Shown piece after piece: positions 19,728 through 28,245 of a stretch of 64,000 bases of DNA. This DNA comes from PZPK01 sp963974595 (GTDB lineage Bacteria; Pseudomonadota; Gammaproteobacteria; Pseudomonadales; Oleiphilaceae). Where the stretch lies: positions 1 to 64,000 of the forward strand of contig CAXBDA010000008.1 in assembly GCA_963974595.1 (NCBI GenBank), written 5' to 3'. Below the pieces are notes generated by a model that had not been told where the DNA came from, made no database searches, and saw only the letters and a program-made list of their open reading frames with translations. Numbering within the stretch: the first letter of the stretch is position 1; each line of letters starts with the position of its first letter. A program made the position numbers and the translations under genes.

Positions 19728-20423
19728 TTACGGGAGGTGAATACTAAAAACGCCTCCCCCTAAATTCCCACCATTTGAAAGTTTAATCGAACCTTTTCTG
19801 TCGCCTTGAATGTGCAGGCGAGTAACCATTTCAGCAAAATAAATACCCAAACTAGTACTACCCGTTTGAAAATTAATATTATTCAGGATTTCACCCGGTG
19901 CTGATTCAAGCAATAAACTAGGGTAGCCTTCTCCATCATCGTGGATTTCAATCACTAAGTAATTGTTCTCTTCTTTAGCAATAATTTCAATTGCTGATTT
20001 TGTATATCTTGATGCATTATTAAGCGCATTATTGAGAACACCCATTACAATTTCTCTGTCAAAGTACCAAGCAAAACTTTCATCTGCTGAAATCGTTAGG
20101 CTTATTTTTTTATCTGTAAGCATCGGAGCATAATGCGCGACCTGTTCCTCTAATAAATCACTCAAAAAGTATTCATCAATATGAAGAGTGAGCATTTTAT
20201 TTTGCAATCTATATAAACCGAGAAGTTGGATTAAATAACTATTAACGCGCTCTGCTTCATACTTAACGGTTGTGGTATTGTTTTTTTGCTTCCAGTCGTC
20301 GGGTAACTCTTCACACATTTGATCGACAGAATGCAGTAGCATACCCAAGGAGTTTTTCATATCATGAACTGCTGAAGCGATTATTAACGAGAAGTCTGGT
20401 TGTTTGGTTTCTTTTGAGCTCAT
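19728..20423 (-). CDS. Short soluble sensor histidine kinase
   Basis: 231 residues with no membrane segment or sensor domain. An H-box-like SAVHDMKNSLG places the likely phospho-acceptor at His20. The ATPase domain has an N-box (NNALNNASRYT), a G1-like DDGEGYPS and a C-terminal GGGVFSIHL. The ATG overlaps the stop of the receiver-TPR gene by 4 bases (ATGA), so the two are translated together. Without its own sensor it may take input from the upstream receivers or from a partner; HDMKN resembles kinases partnered with receiver proteins. Sure of family, unsure of signal. Confidence 0.88.
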   Translation of the reverse strand: MSSKETKQPDFSLIIASAVHDMKNSLGMLLHSVDQMCEELPDDWKQKNNTTTVKYEAERVNSYLIQLLGLYRLQNKMLTLHIDEYFLSDLLEEQVAHYAPMLTDKKISLTISADESFAWYFDREIVMGVLNNALNNASRYTKSAIEIIAKEENNYLVIEIHDDGEGYPSLLLESAPGEILNNINFQTGSTSLGIYFAEMVTRLHIQGDRKGSIKLSNGGNLGGGVFSIHLP

Positions 20424-22078
20424 AATTTCGCCTCAATATGGCCATTAATTTTATTAGATAGTTTTACTAACGATTTATTTAAGAAGTTCATGCGCTTATA
20501 TTGATTATGTTGCTCTGGTATATGTTCTATACGTTTTAGGCAATCTCTGGCTTTTGATAACGCCATATGATCTTCATTGCTCTCGTATAATTTTATGAGT
20601 ACCTGAACTAAGTTTAAATTCAAAGCAGCATGCTTAGGCGTAAATGATAGTGCCGACTCTATTGATTCTACAGCAGACTTCAGATCACCTTTCTCGAATA
20701 ACTTGATACCCGACTTATTTAATTCTTTAGCCTGTTTACGTGCAATCAGGCTCTCTGGTTCATCCATTAAGTTTTCTATTTGTTGAAGGACAACTGCATC
20801 CTCTTCAAACTTTTTGGCAAGCGATATTAATAGTTTTTCAGCTCTGGCAGGTTGATTCATAGAGTAGAGTGTTTTGGCAAACTCTAAGCCGACTTCTGAT
20901 GTTAAGTTATCATCCTCGATAATACACTCAGCTTGGTGAAGCTTTTTTTCTGCGTGTTCTGACTGATTTTGACCAGTAAACACCCGGGCTTCAATTAAGC
21001 TTGAGTTAATGCAAGCATTTTCATCAAGAGAGAATTTATTCGTAATTGCTTCTAATACAGAAATAGCTTCATCCGCTCGGCTTTTACCTTCAGGTGATAA
21101 ATCTCCTTCGCACCAATCAGAAAGGCTTCTACCTAGGTTTAAGTAATTATCCACCTTGTCATAGATTGAATGCTCTCCATATTTTATTGCATGCCTAAAG
21201 GCTTGCGCGGCAGACTCTATATCTTGGTTCTTATGACAAATACTGCCAAGTTTTTCTTGCCGAGGGATCATGCGAGGAGACAAAGAAACAGCAATTTGTA
21301 ATGATTCTTGAGCTGTTTTAGATTGGCCTAGTTTTAAATAACAATCAGATAAACCGTCGTAGGCTTCAACCATGTTAGGGTTGATTGCAATAGCGGATTC
21401 AAAATTCTCAATAGCCTCTTTATAACTCTGATTCATCATAAAAGCTTGGCCTTTACCCAGAAGAGCCCAAGGTAATTCTCGGTTTTTTAAAACAGTGTCA
21501 TAAATTTTAATCGCGTTTAATGTATCGCCCAGCTTTAAATAAAGCGTCCCGAGTGTTTGGTAACACCATGACTGGTAACGTGTTTTATGATCGAGTTCTG
21601 AATGACAAAGGGTAATGGCTTTAGCATAGTTTTCAAGATCAATTTCTTTATTAATAGGTTTAAGGGTTTTTTGTTGTTTTAGTAGGCTGCCAAGTCGTTT
21701 TTCAAGCGCGGTTCGGGTAATGGGCTTGGCTATGTAGGCGTCGGGCTGGTATTCACGAGCACCCAGAACAACGTCTTTGGCGGTTTCAGCCGTAATCATA
21801 ATAAAAAGGTGGGTATGTTTTATTCGCTTGCTCACCTTAAGGGCTTCGAGGATTTGTTGACCGTTTTTTCCTTGTCCGAGATTAAAGTCACATAGAATAA
21901 TGTCATAAAAATTAAAACGACATTTATCCATCGCATCTTCAGCTGAACTGGACATATCAACATGATATGCGCCAAAAGACGATAACATGAGCCTAAGAGA
22001 TGATCTGAAATTCTCAAAGTCATCTATTATTAAAAACCTTAACTTAGGGTATAGTTTTTCAAGATTGATAGGTTTCAG
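20420..22078 (-). CDS. Response regulator with TPR domain, probable CTG start
   Basis: Receiver domain followed by many TPR-like repeats; 552 residues if started at the CTG at 22078. The first ATG (21988) lies inside the receiver and would remove the LRFLIIDD strand with the acidic pair. Between the upstream stop and that ATG the frame has no ATG, GTG or TTG; CTG at 22078 has AGGGGAAG just before it. Receiver features: acidic pair D19/D20, phospho-acceptor D64 in CDFNLG, MITAE and the lysine of AKPI. Residues about 130-540 are TPR-like helices (AIKIYDTVLKNRELPWALLGKGQAF, MVEAYDGLSDCYLKLG). Probably a phosphorylation-controlled protein-interaction scaffold. The gene is the middle of a three-gene operon, 10 bases after one gene and overlapping the kinase. 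Confidence 0.85.
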   Translation of the reverse strand: MKPINLEKLYPKLRFLIIDDFENFRSSLRLMLSSFGAYHVDMSSSAEDAMDKCRFNFYDIILCDFNLGQGKNGQQILEALKVSKRIKHTHLFIMITAETAKDVVLGAREYQPDAYIAKPITRTALEKRLGSLLKQQKTLKPINKEIDLENYAKAITLCHSELDHKTRYQSWCYQTLGTLYLKLGDTLNAIKIYDTVLKNRELPWALLGKGQAFMMNQSYKEAIENFESAIAINPNMVEAYDGLSDCYLKLGQSKTAQESLQIAVSLSPRMIPRQEKLGSICHKNQDIESAAQAFRHAIKYGEHSIYDKVDNYLNLGRSLSDWCEGDLSPEGKSRADEAISVLEAITNKFSLDENACINSSLIEARVFTGQNQSEHAEKKLHQAECIIEDDNLTSEVGLEFAKTLYSMNQPARAEKLLISLAKKFEEDAVVLQQIENLMDEPESLIARKQAKELNKSGIKLFEKGDLKSAVESIESALSFTPKHAALNLNLVQVLIKLYESNEDHMALSKARDCLKRIEHIPEQHNQYKRMNFLNKSLVKLSNKINGHIEAKL

Positions 22079-22090
22079 AGTGCTTCCCCT
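22076..22090 (-). promoter_or_regulatory. Shine-Dalgarno and CTG start of the receiver-TPR gene
   Basis: On the minus strand the upstream stop TAG (22091-22089) runs into AGGGGAAG (22090-22083), then CACT, then CTG (22078-22076). The purine run has good spacing for initiation at CTG, and the following residues KPINLEKLYPKLRFLIIDD supply the missing receiver start. Confidence 0.6.
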
Positions 22091-22856
22091 AGTTCTTTGA
22101 GGATTCAGATTCTAAATAAGTCAAAATCTCATCAACAAGTTGATTTATTGAACTTAAACGCTTTTGAGTTTCTATATAGCTATCTTCGACACGCTGCGTT
22201 GTAAACCAAGTGAATGTTGAACCAAATAAAGCTAAGGCAAGAAATAACGTAATGATCACTTGTGGCCATGAAATATGCTGGGTTTTAAGCTTTAGCTCCT
22301 CTTGTATTAAGCTTGTTTGCGCAAGTTCAATTTTAAGAGCGCGATTTTCCTCGTGTAATTCTTCATAAGCTGTTTCTAGAGTAGATAGTCTCGCCAGAAT
22401 TTTACTATGACTTGTTTCTCTTATATTCGTTTCAAGATTTCTCTGTACTTCTTGGTATATGGTTGGGACATCATTTTCATCGTGTTTATTTAAGCAAATC
22501 CGGCTGATCATCAAATAGAGCTTATCACGATCTATTTGTTTTGAAATAACGCCAGCGGCCCCTAAAGCATGAGCTTCTTCATAATACTTATGAGCGTGTT
22601 GAGAGGTATACATAATGACTGGTATATGCTGAGTATCCGGATTGCTTTTTATTAGCTTCAATGTCTCGAAGCCATCAATACCCGGCATTAAGTGATCGAG
22701 GAAAATGAAATCAGGATGGAACCATGTTAGCTGCGAAATTGCATCTTCACCCGATGAAGCTTGCTCACAGTGAATATCCATTTTACGAAGAATTTTGGTA
22801 AGCAGCATTCTTGAAGTAGATGAATCATCTACAACGAGGGCATTAATTTCAGGCAC
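22089..22856 (-). CDS. Response regulator receiver with coiled coil and C-terminal membrane anchor
   Basis: 255 residues. An N-terminal receiver (VVDDSSTSR, phospho-acceptor D54 in FLDHLMPG, MYTS, and a K in VISKQID) is complete. A heptad-rich stretch (about residues 160-192) leads to one hydrophobic helix (VIITLFLALALFGSTFTWF, about 196-214) and a 40-residue polar tail. No DNA-binding or enzymatic output domain is present. With the receiver in the cytosol, the tail would be periplasmic. This is an unusual output architecture. It is the first gene of the operon with receiver-TPR and kinase and lies divergent from gap. Confidence 0.85.
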   Translation of the reverse strand: MPEINALVVDDSSTSRMLLTKILRKMDIHCEQASSGEDAISQLTWFHPDFIFLDHLMPGIDGFETLKLIKSNPDTQHIPVIMYTSQHAHKYYEEAHALGAAGVISKQIDRDKLYLMISRICLNKHDENDVPTIYQEVQRNLETNIRETSHSKILARLSTLETAYEELHEENRALKIELAQTSLIQEELKLKTQHISWPQVIITLFLALALFGSTFTWFTTQRVEDSYIETQKRLSSINQLVDEILTYLESESSKN

Positions 22857-22897
22857 TCTATAATCTCGTCAGTCAGTTTTTATTGTATTCATTGAGT

Positions 22898-22946
22898 TTA
22901 GACATTATGAACTATAACGGAAGATATATACGTAAATAATGTCTAA
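22898..22946. promoter_or_regulatory. 11-base inverted repeat in the gap/receiver divergent region
   Basis: TTAGACATTAT (22898-22908) and ATAATGTCTAA (22936-22946) are exact inverted copies separated by 27 bases. Arm spacing is large for a simple terminator and there is no T tract, so an operator pair or looped regulatory site is the likelier reading. Confidence 0.4.
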
Positions 22947-23083
22947 TTTCTCACTACTTAGTTAAATATAGTGACATTTGTATAAAAGTTTTCGCTTTTA
23001 GATATTATGGCGTTGCACCTAAGTTTGGATATCTGGATAATAGCGCACAAATTTCGACGCATTAATAAACAGAGGTGTTAAGC

Positions 23084-24550
23084 GTGAGTAATGAAATGAT
23101 TGATAATTGTTTTTCAGATTGGAAAGCTCGTGAAGCAGCAGCGGAAGCGATGATTCCCTTAATTGGTCGTTTGTATCGTCAAAATAACGTAGTGACATCT
23201 ATATATGGTCGCGCCGTTATCAATCAATCTGTTATCGGGATTCTTAAGTCTCATCGCTTTGTTCGCCAGGTTGAAGAGAAAGAGTTGTCCGTTCACGATA
23301 CCTTTGCTGTATTGCAAGTTCTTGATACGCTTAATCTAGGGCATGCCAGAATCGATATCGGGAAGCTAGCTGTTCGCTATAAAGATGCTTCAGCTAATAT
23401 TTCGTTAGACGGTTTTTTAAGAAATGAACTTTCTGCTATTGTGGGTGTCTACGATAGCGAAGCGAGTGCAGCGAAGAGTCAAGAGACTAAAGATGTTGTT
23501 CTATATGGTTTTGGTCGAATTGGTCGTTTATTAGCAAGAATTTTAATCGAAAAAGCGGGCGGTGGAAACAACTTAAGATTGCGCGCCATTGTTGTCAGAA
23601 ATGGTGGTGCAGCAAATGATCTTGAAAAGCGAGCCAGCCTGTTAAGACGGGATTCAGTCCACGGCTCATTCGAGGGTACTATTTCTGTTGAAGCAGAGAC
23701 TAATACCTTGATTGCAAATGGCAATCGAATTCAAGTTATTTATTCTGCCGGCCCTGATCAAGTTGATTACACTGAATACGGTATTAATAATGCGATTGTA
23801 ATTGATAATACCGGCATCTGGCGTGATGAAGCTGGTCTTGGTTTACATTTGAAATCAAAAGGTGTGGCAAAAGTTCTATTAACCGCGCCAGGCAAAGGCG
23901 ATATCAAAAATATCGTATATGGCATCAATAATAATCAAATTAAAGATACTGATGCAATTTTATCCGCTGCATCGTGTACGACAAATGCGATTACCCCCGT
24001 GTTAAAAGCAATTGATGACAAGTTTGATATTATCGATGGACATGTAGAGACGGTTCACTCATACACAAATGATCAAAACTTAATTGATAATTACCATAAA
24101 GGCAGCAGAAGAGGGCGAAGCGCGGCTTTAAATATGGTTATTACTGAAACGGGTGCCGCTAAAGCTGTTGCCAAAGCACTGCCTAAAATGGAAGGTCGTT
24201 TAACGGGTAATGCAATCCGGGTTCCTACGCCTAATGTGTCTATGGCGATATTGAACCTGAATATTACTAATGCAACATCTGTTGAAGAAGTGAATGATTA
24301 CCTAAGGCATATTTCTTTGCATTCGGATCTTCAGAAACAAATAGATTATCTTACCTCTGATGAGGTTGTATCGACAGACTTCGTTGGCTCTAGAAGAGCG
24401 GGCATTGTTGACTCAAATGCAACCATCGTTAGCGGCAAAAGACTTGTTCTTTATGTTTGGTACGATAACGAATTTGGCTACAGTGCACAGGTAGTAAGAA
24501 TCGCGAACCAAATGGCTGGTATAGACTACCCTTGTTTCCCTAAGGCGTAA
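23084..24550 (+). CDS. gap: Glyceraldehyde-3-phosphate dehydrogenase, N-terminally extended form
   Basis: 488 residues from a GTG at 23084, which sits 8 bases after AGAGG; a GTG at 23075 overlaps that site and is less likely. About 130 N-terminal residues (LIGRLYRQNNVVTSIYGRAVINQS) precede the usual GAPDH fold, as in the long GAPDH of pseudomonads and vibrios. The Rossmann motif VVLYGFGRIGRLLAR and active site SAASCTTNAIT with Cys298 are intact; the end shows WYDNEFGYS. It catalyses the NAD(P)-linked glycolytic/gluconeogenic step. It is separate from the epd-pgk-fba cluster and ends at a strong bidirectional terminator. Confidence 0.93.
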   Translation: MSNEMIDNCFSDWKAREAAAEAMIPLIGRLYRQNNVVTSIYGRAVINQSVIGILKSHRFVRQVEEKELSVHDTFAVLQVLDTLNLGHARIDIGKLAVRYKDASANISLDGFLRNELSAIVGVYDSEASAAKSQETKDVVLYGFGRIGRLLARILIEKAGGGNNLRLRAIVVRNGGAANDLEKRASLLRRDSVHGSFEGTISVEAETNTLIANGNRIQVIYSAGPDQVDYTEYGINNAIVIDNTGIWRDEAGLGLHLKSKGVAKVLLTAPGKGDIKNIVYGINNNQIKDTDAILSAASCTTNAITPVLKAIDDKFDIIDGHVETVHSYTNDQNLIDNYHKGSRRGRSAALNMVITETGAAKAVAKALPKMEGRLTGNAIRVPTPNVSMAILNLNITNATSVEEVNDYLRHISLHSDLQKQIDYLTSDEVVSTDFVGSRRAGIVDSNATIVSGKRLVLYVWYDNEFGYSAQVVRIANQMAGIDYPCFPKA

Positions 24551-24573
24551 GTCGATATATAAATCTGCGTGTT

Positions 24574-24608
24574 TAAAAAAACCTGGTACTCAGTACCAGG
24601 TTTTTTTG
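24574..24608. terminator. Bidirectional terminator between gap and cysH
   Basis: A-rich run, stem ACCTGGTACT with AGTACCAGGT, then seven or more T. The symmetry serves both the plus-strand gap and the minus-strand cysH, which converge here. Confidence 0.9.
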
Positions 24609-24620
24609 TTTTAGGTTAAC

Positions 24621-25373
24621 TCAATCTTTGCTTGACGTCATATGTAAACCGCATTCCTTTTGGGTTGCTTCTTCCCACCACCACCTTCCTTCTCTTTCGT
24701 GCTGGTTAGGTAATACAGGTCTGGTACAAGGCTCACAGCCAATACTGATAAAACCTTTTTCATGCAACGAATTGTATGGGCATTCAGACATACGAATATA
24801 ATCCCAAACTTCTTTTGAACTCCAGTTTGCGAGCGGATTAAACTTTATAAGCTTGTGCGTTTCGTTAGAGTTACCGTGATCAATTTCAATAACCGCTACT
24901 GATGACCTTGTGCTAGGGCTTTGATCTTTTCTCTGGCCAGAAATCCAAGCATCTAATGTGGCCAGTTTACGCTTAAGTGGTTCAACCTTTCTGATAGAAC
25001 AACATTCTTTATGGCCATCTTCATAGAAGCTATATAAACCTTTTTCTTTAACAAAGCGTTCAAGAGACTCGGTATTGGGTGTCATGACGTCAATGTTAAT
25101 TTTAAAATGCTTTCTAACCGCTTCCAAGAACTGATAAGTTTCCGGGTGGAGTCTGCCAGTATCTAAAGAAAATACGTGTAAAGGTTTGGCAAGTTTATGG
25201 GCCAACTCAATTAAGGCAACATCTTCAGCGCCGCTGAATGAAACAGCGATATTCGGAAAGTTAGTTAAGGCAAACTTAATGATTTCCCTAGGGCTTTTTT
25301 GACTTAACTCATCATTTAGTTGAGCAATACTTTCGTCAGTGACCTGCTGAGGGTCAGAGAAATTCATAGGCAT
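24621..25373 (-). CDS. cysH: Adenylyl-sulfate (APS) reductase, CysH family with iron-sulfur motif
   Basis: 250 residues; thioredoxin-dependent reduction of activated sulfate to sulfite in assimilatory sulfur metabolism. The P-loop-like SFSGAEDVAL is at residues 45-54. Two cysteine pairs, C124-C125 (KECCSIRK) and C213-x-x-C216 (GCEPC), are the [4Fe-4S] ligands of APS-preferring enzymes, and the catalytic ECGLH holds C241. Enterobacterial PAPS reductases lack the cluster cysteines, so APS is the inferred substrate. It is monocistronic, divergent from thrH. Confidence 0.92.
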   Translation of the reverse strand: MPMNFSDPQQVTDESIAQLNDELSQKSPREIIKFALTNFPNIAVSFSGAEDVALIELAHKLAKPLHVFSLDTGRLHPETYQFLEAVRKHFKINIDVMTPNTESLERFVKEKGLYSFYEDGHKECCSIRKVEPLKRKLATLDAWISGQRKDQSPSTRSSVAVIEIDHGNSNETHKLIKFNPLANWSSKEVWDYIRMSECPYNSLHEKGFISIGCEPCTRPVLPNQHEREGRWWWEEATQKECGLHMTSSKD

Positions 25374-25595
25374 ATTGTTCTCTCATATAATGCAAAATTT
25401 AATCGTTTTATGTCTTGCTCAATAAATGGCAGTAGCCAAGAGCCATATTGCGATGCTTGAAAATTGAAGCAAGTGATTTTATCGTACATTTTACATTATG
25501 CAAGGCAGGTGTATTTCGTTAGAATGGCGCTCTATTGTGTTTCTTGCGCGTACACTTATATATTTAAACCTTTTTTGAAATTATGGAGTCTCATT

Positions 25596-26210
25596 GTGGA
25601 ACTAGTCTGCCTCGATTTGGAAGGGGTTTTAATACCCGAAATTTGGATTGCATTTGCTGAGAAAACAGGCATTGACGCACTTAAGGCAACAACGAGAGAT
25701 ATTCCTGATTACGATGTGCTTATGCAGCAGCGTTTAAGGATACTCAATGAACATGGTTTTGGTTTAAAAGAAATTCAAGCTGTTATTTCAGAGCTTGACC
25801 CGCTTCCAGGCGCGAAAGAGTTTTTAGCGTGGTTAGCCCCAAGATTTCAAGTCATTATTCTTTCAGATACATTTTATGAGTTTGGTATGCCTTTTATGGC
25901 AAAATTAGGTAACCCAACCTTATTCTGCCATAAACTTGAAGTGAATGATGAAGGCAAAATTACAAACTACTTGTTACGTCAGAAAGATCCTAAGCGTCAA
26001 TCCGTTCGAGCATTTCAATTATTAAACTATAGGGTCATTGCAGCGGGTGATTCGTACAATGATACAACTATGTTAAAACAAGCCGAAGCCGGGATTCTAT
26101 TTAAATCACCTCAAAATGTAATCGATGAGTTTCCACAGTTTCCAGCTGTGCACGAATATGATGAGTTAAAGCAAGAAATCTTAAGCGTCAGCATAGAGCG
26201 AAACGATTAA
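25596..26210 (+). CDS. thrH: Bifunctional phosphoserine phosphatase/homoserine phosphotransferase ThrH
   Basis: HAD-family enzyme, 204 residues from the GTG at 25596 (GGAG seven bases before). The open frame extends 44 codons upstream, but that stretch is not conserved-looking. Motif I is CLDLEG with nucleophile D7, motif II LSDTFYEF, and the C-terminal AAGDSYNDTTML carries the metal-binding acids. The match to Pseudomonas ThrH (VPEIWIAFAEKTGIDALKATTRD-type stretch, LRQKDPKRQSV) is almost word for word. It dephosphorylates phosphoserine and can transfer the phosphate to homoserine. Confidence 0.95.
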   Translation: MELVCLDLEGVLIPEIWIAFAEKTGIDALKATTRDIPDYDVLMQQRLRILNEHGFGLKEIQAVISELDPLPGAKEFLAWLAPRFQVIILSDTFYEFGMPFMAKLGNPTLFCHKLEVNDEGKITNYLLRQKDPKRQSVRAFQLLNYRVIAAGDSYNDTTMLKQAEAGILFKSPQNVIDEFPQFPAVHEYDELKQEILSVSIERND

Positions 26211-26247
26211 TTGATATTTTTATATAATTTTCCCTTAAGGAAAACGA

Positions 26248-27174
26248 ATGACAGATAACGCGCCAGATAAGCTTTCAAAAGATGCATCACCTATTGTGCC
26301 AGCTCTGAAGGGTGAACGCATTCAAAAGCTACTCGCTCAGTCTGGCGTGGCATCGCGCCGGGAAGCTGAAAAGATGATCAGTGAGGGCCGCATTAAGATC
26401 AATGAGGCTAAAGCAGCGTTAGGTGATAGAGCCTCTCACAGTGATAAGTTATATTTAGATGGTAATCTACTAAAAATAGACAAGCCGTCATTTGATGATT
26501 ATCAAGTCATTGTTTACAGCAAACCTGAAGGGGTTATTTGCTCCAATTCAGATCCTGAAGGGCGCCCAACCATTTTTGATCACCTCCCCAAACTTACTAA
26601 TCAGCGTTGGATTTCAGTGGGTCGACTGGATATCAACACCTCTGGCTTATTAATACTGACAACAGATGGTGAACTGGCTAATCGTTTAATGCATCCGTCT
26701 TACCAAATCGATAGGGAATATGCGGTACGTATTCATGGTGACGTTGATGAGGCAATGCTGAAACGCTTAACTGATGGCGTTTTATTAGATGATGGTGTCG
26801 CAAAATTTACCGATGTTAGAGAGTTTGGTGGAGAAGGTAGAAATAAATGGTTTCATGCTGTTGTCATGGAAGGTCGAAATCGCGAAGTCAGGCGATTATG
26901 GGAGTCTCAGGATGTTCAGGTCAGTCGCTTAAAACGTGTTCGATATGGTTGTATATTTCTTCCTAGCCGCTTAAAAGTAGGGGCATGGGAAGAGCTAAAT
27001 ATGAAAGATATTAATGACCTTCGCGGTCTTGTTCAATTACCCCCTATTCGCGCAAAGAAGAAAAAGACTGTTCAGGGAAAAATAGATGATAAGCGGGCGC
27101 ATAAAAAAGCGGTAAATAAAAGCGTTAAACAAGGCAAACAAGTTCAAAGAAAAAAGTATAAGAAATTTGACTAA
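26248..27174 (+). CDS. rluB: 23S rRNA pseudouridine synthase RluB
   Basis: 308 residues. An N-terminal S4 RNA-binding domain (RIQKLLAQSGVASRREAEKMI) is followed by the RsuA-type catalytic core with GRLDINTSGLLILT, holding the catalytic Asp, and MEGRNREVRRLWE. The C-terminus is a lysine-rich tail (KKKTVQGKIDDKRAHKKAV) typical of RluB. The expected product is pseudouridine at 23S position 2605. It follows thrH by 37 bases, behind AAGGA. Confidence 0.93.
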   Translation: MTDNAPDKLSKDASPIVPALKGERIQKLLAQSGVASRREAEKMISEGRIKINEAKAALGDRASHSDKLYLDGNLLKIDKPSFDDYQVIVYSKPEGVICSNSDPEGRPTIFDHLPKLTNQRWISVGRLDINTSGLLILTTDGELANRLMHPSYQIDREYAVRIHGDVDEAMLKRLTDGVLLDDGVAKFTDVREFGGEGRNKWFHAVVMEGRNREVRRLWESQDVQVSRLKRVRYGCIFLPSRLKVGAWEELNMKDINDLRGLVQLPPIRAKKKKTVQGKIDDKRAHKKAVNKSVKQGKQVQRKKYKKFD

Positions 27175-27200
27175 ATTTTTAAGTATTTTTCAGCCTTTTC

Positions 27201-27236
27201 ACATAAGAAAGAACATAAGAAAGAACATAAAAAAAG
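27201..27236. repeat. Three tandem copies of a 12-base unit
   Basis: ACATAAGAAAGA at 27201-27212 and 27213-27224, then ACATAAAAAAGA at 27225-27236 with one change. The third copy forms part of the left arm of the adjoining terminator hairpin. Confidence 0.85.
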
Positions 27237-27270
27237 AGAATAGAAGCACATCTATTCTCTTTTTTTATGT
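27225..27270. terminator. Bidirectional terminator between rluB and the diguanylate cyclase
   Basis: Perfect 19-base stem (27225-27243 with 27252-27270), loop of eight bases. The stem itself contains A7 and T7 runs, so it can work in both directions for two convergent genes. Confidence 0.85.
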
Positions 27271-27285
27271 GAGAGTTTTTTGGGC

Positions 27286-28245
27286 TTAGCCAAGCTGAAA
27301 ATTCTCAATTGAAGCTACGCTATGTTTTAGCTCACTTGAAATAACAATATTCCTGCCTTCATTCTTCGCTTTATATAACGCTTGGTCAGCTCTTGTCTGG
27401 AAGGACTCAAGTGTTTCTTCTTGATCAAAAGTTGCCGTTCCTAAACTAATCGTAAGGGGTATGATCTTGCCATTATACAGGTAACTATATTCCGCTACTG
27501 TTTTCCTGATTCTTTCAGCGACAAAAAAGGCTTGCTGTTCGTCTGTATTATCAAGTATCAATAAAAATTCTTCACCGCCATAACGAAAGCATAAATCACT
27601 TTGGCGTGCGCATTTTTTAATGGTTGCAGCTAAATCTTTTAACATGCTGTCGCCAGCGATATGTCCATAACAATCATTGATCGCTTTAAAGTGATCAACA
27701 TCCAGCATAACAATTGAAAGTGGTGAGTTATGTCTAATTGATAGCTCAGCCTCTCTATGCAGACTAGCCGCCAAAGCGCGTTTGTTACCGAAATCAGTCA
27801 GCTCATCTCTCAGCGCTGCTTTTAGTGCTTGCTGATACAGCTTGGCATTTCGTAACGGGAATACCAAGGTGCTGGCAAGCTTTTCGATAATACATAATTC
27901 CTCCTCAATAAAACGCTGTTTTCTTGAGAAAGTAAGCGCGCCTAAATCTGTTTCATCCATGCTCAGATTGTACTGGCATGAATGAATGCCAGCTGTATCA
28001 CCAATGTTGATTGTGTCTTGATTGCTCGCTGAGTGCGACATCTGATCAAAATCAACTACCGTCTTAACTTCGCCAGAAAAGATTTCAATAATATCTGCAC
28101 AGTCGAGTGTTGTTTGAAGGCGGCGTGTTAATCGAGAAACAATATCATTGTTTTCAGATATGTTATTTGATAGATCGCGATATGTTGAAACGATTTTTGC
28201 TTTATTAAAGTCAATTGCATGATCGCTTGTTTCTTTATGCTTCAT
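27286..28245 (-). CDS. Diguanylate cyclase (GAF-GGDEF) with I-site
   Basis: 319 residues from the ATG at 28245, preceded by GGAG at good spacing; a start at 28284 is possible but has no such site. The N-terminal 160 residues look like a divergent GAF domain (HSCQYNLSMDETDLGALTFSR). The GGDEF domain opens with DELTDFGNKRAL and has the active motif RYGGEEFLL. RQSD lies five residues before GGEEF, the standard inhibitory RxxD site, so product feedback is expected. It should make cyclic-di-GMP from two GTP. No membrane segment is visible. Confidence 0.92.
   Translation of the reverse strand: MKHKETSDHAIDFNKAKIVSTYRDLSNNISENNDIVSRLTRRLQTTLDCADIIEIFSGEVKTVVDFDQMSHSASNQDTINIGDTAGIHSCQYNLSMDETDLGALTFSRKQRFIEEELCIIEKLASTLVFPLRNAKLYQQALKAALRDELTDFGNKRALAASLHREAELSIRHNSPLSIVMLDVDHFKAINDCYGHIAGDSMLKDLAATIKKCARQSDLCFRYGGEEFLLILDNTDEQQAFFVAERIRKTVAEYSYLYNGKIIPLTISLGTATFDQEETLESFQTRADQALYKAKNEGRNIVISSELKHSVASIENFQLG

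Noticed and set aside
20420..21988. Receiver-TPR protein starting at the first ATG
   Set aside because: It would delete the first strand and acidic pair of the receiver, which are encoded in frame just upstream.
25464..25595. A longer ThrH starting at 25464
   Set aside because: The extra 44 residues are hydrophobic and cysteine-rich, unlike ThrH, and GTG at 25596 has a ribosome site and exact family start.
27201..27236. Short tandem repeats as a CRISPR array
   Set aside because: Units are 12 bases with no spacers and no cas genes nearby.
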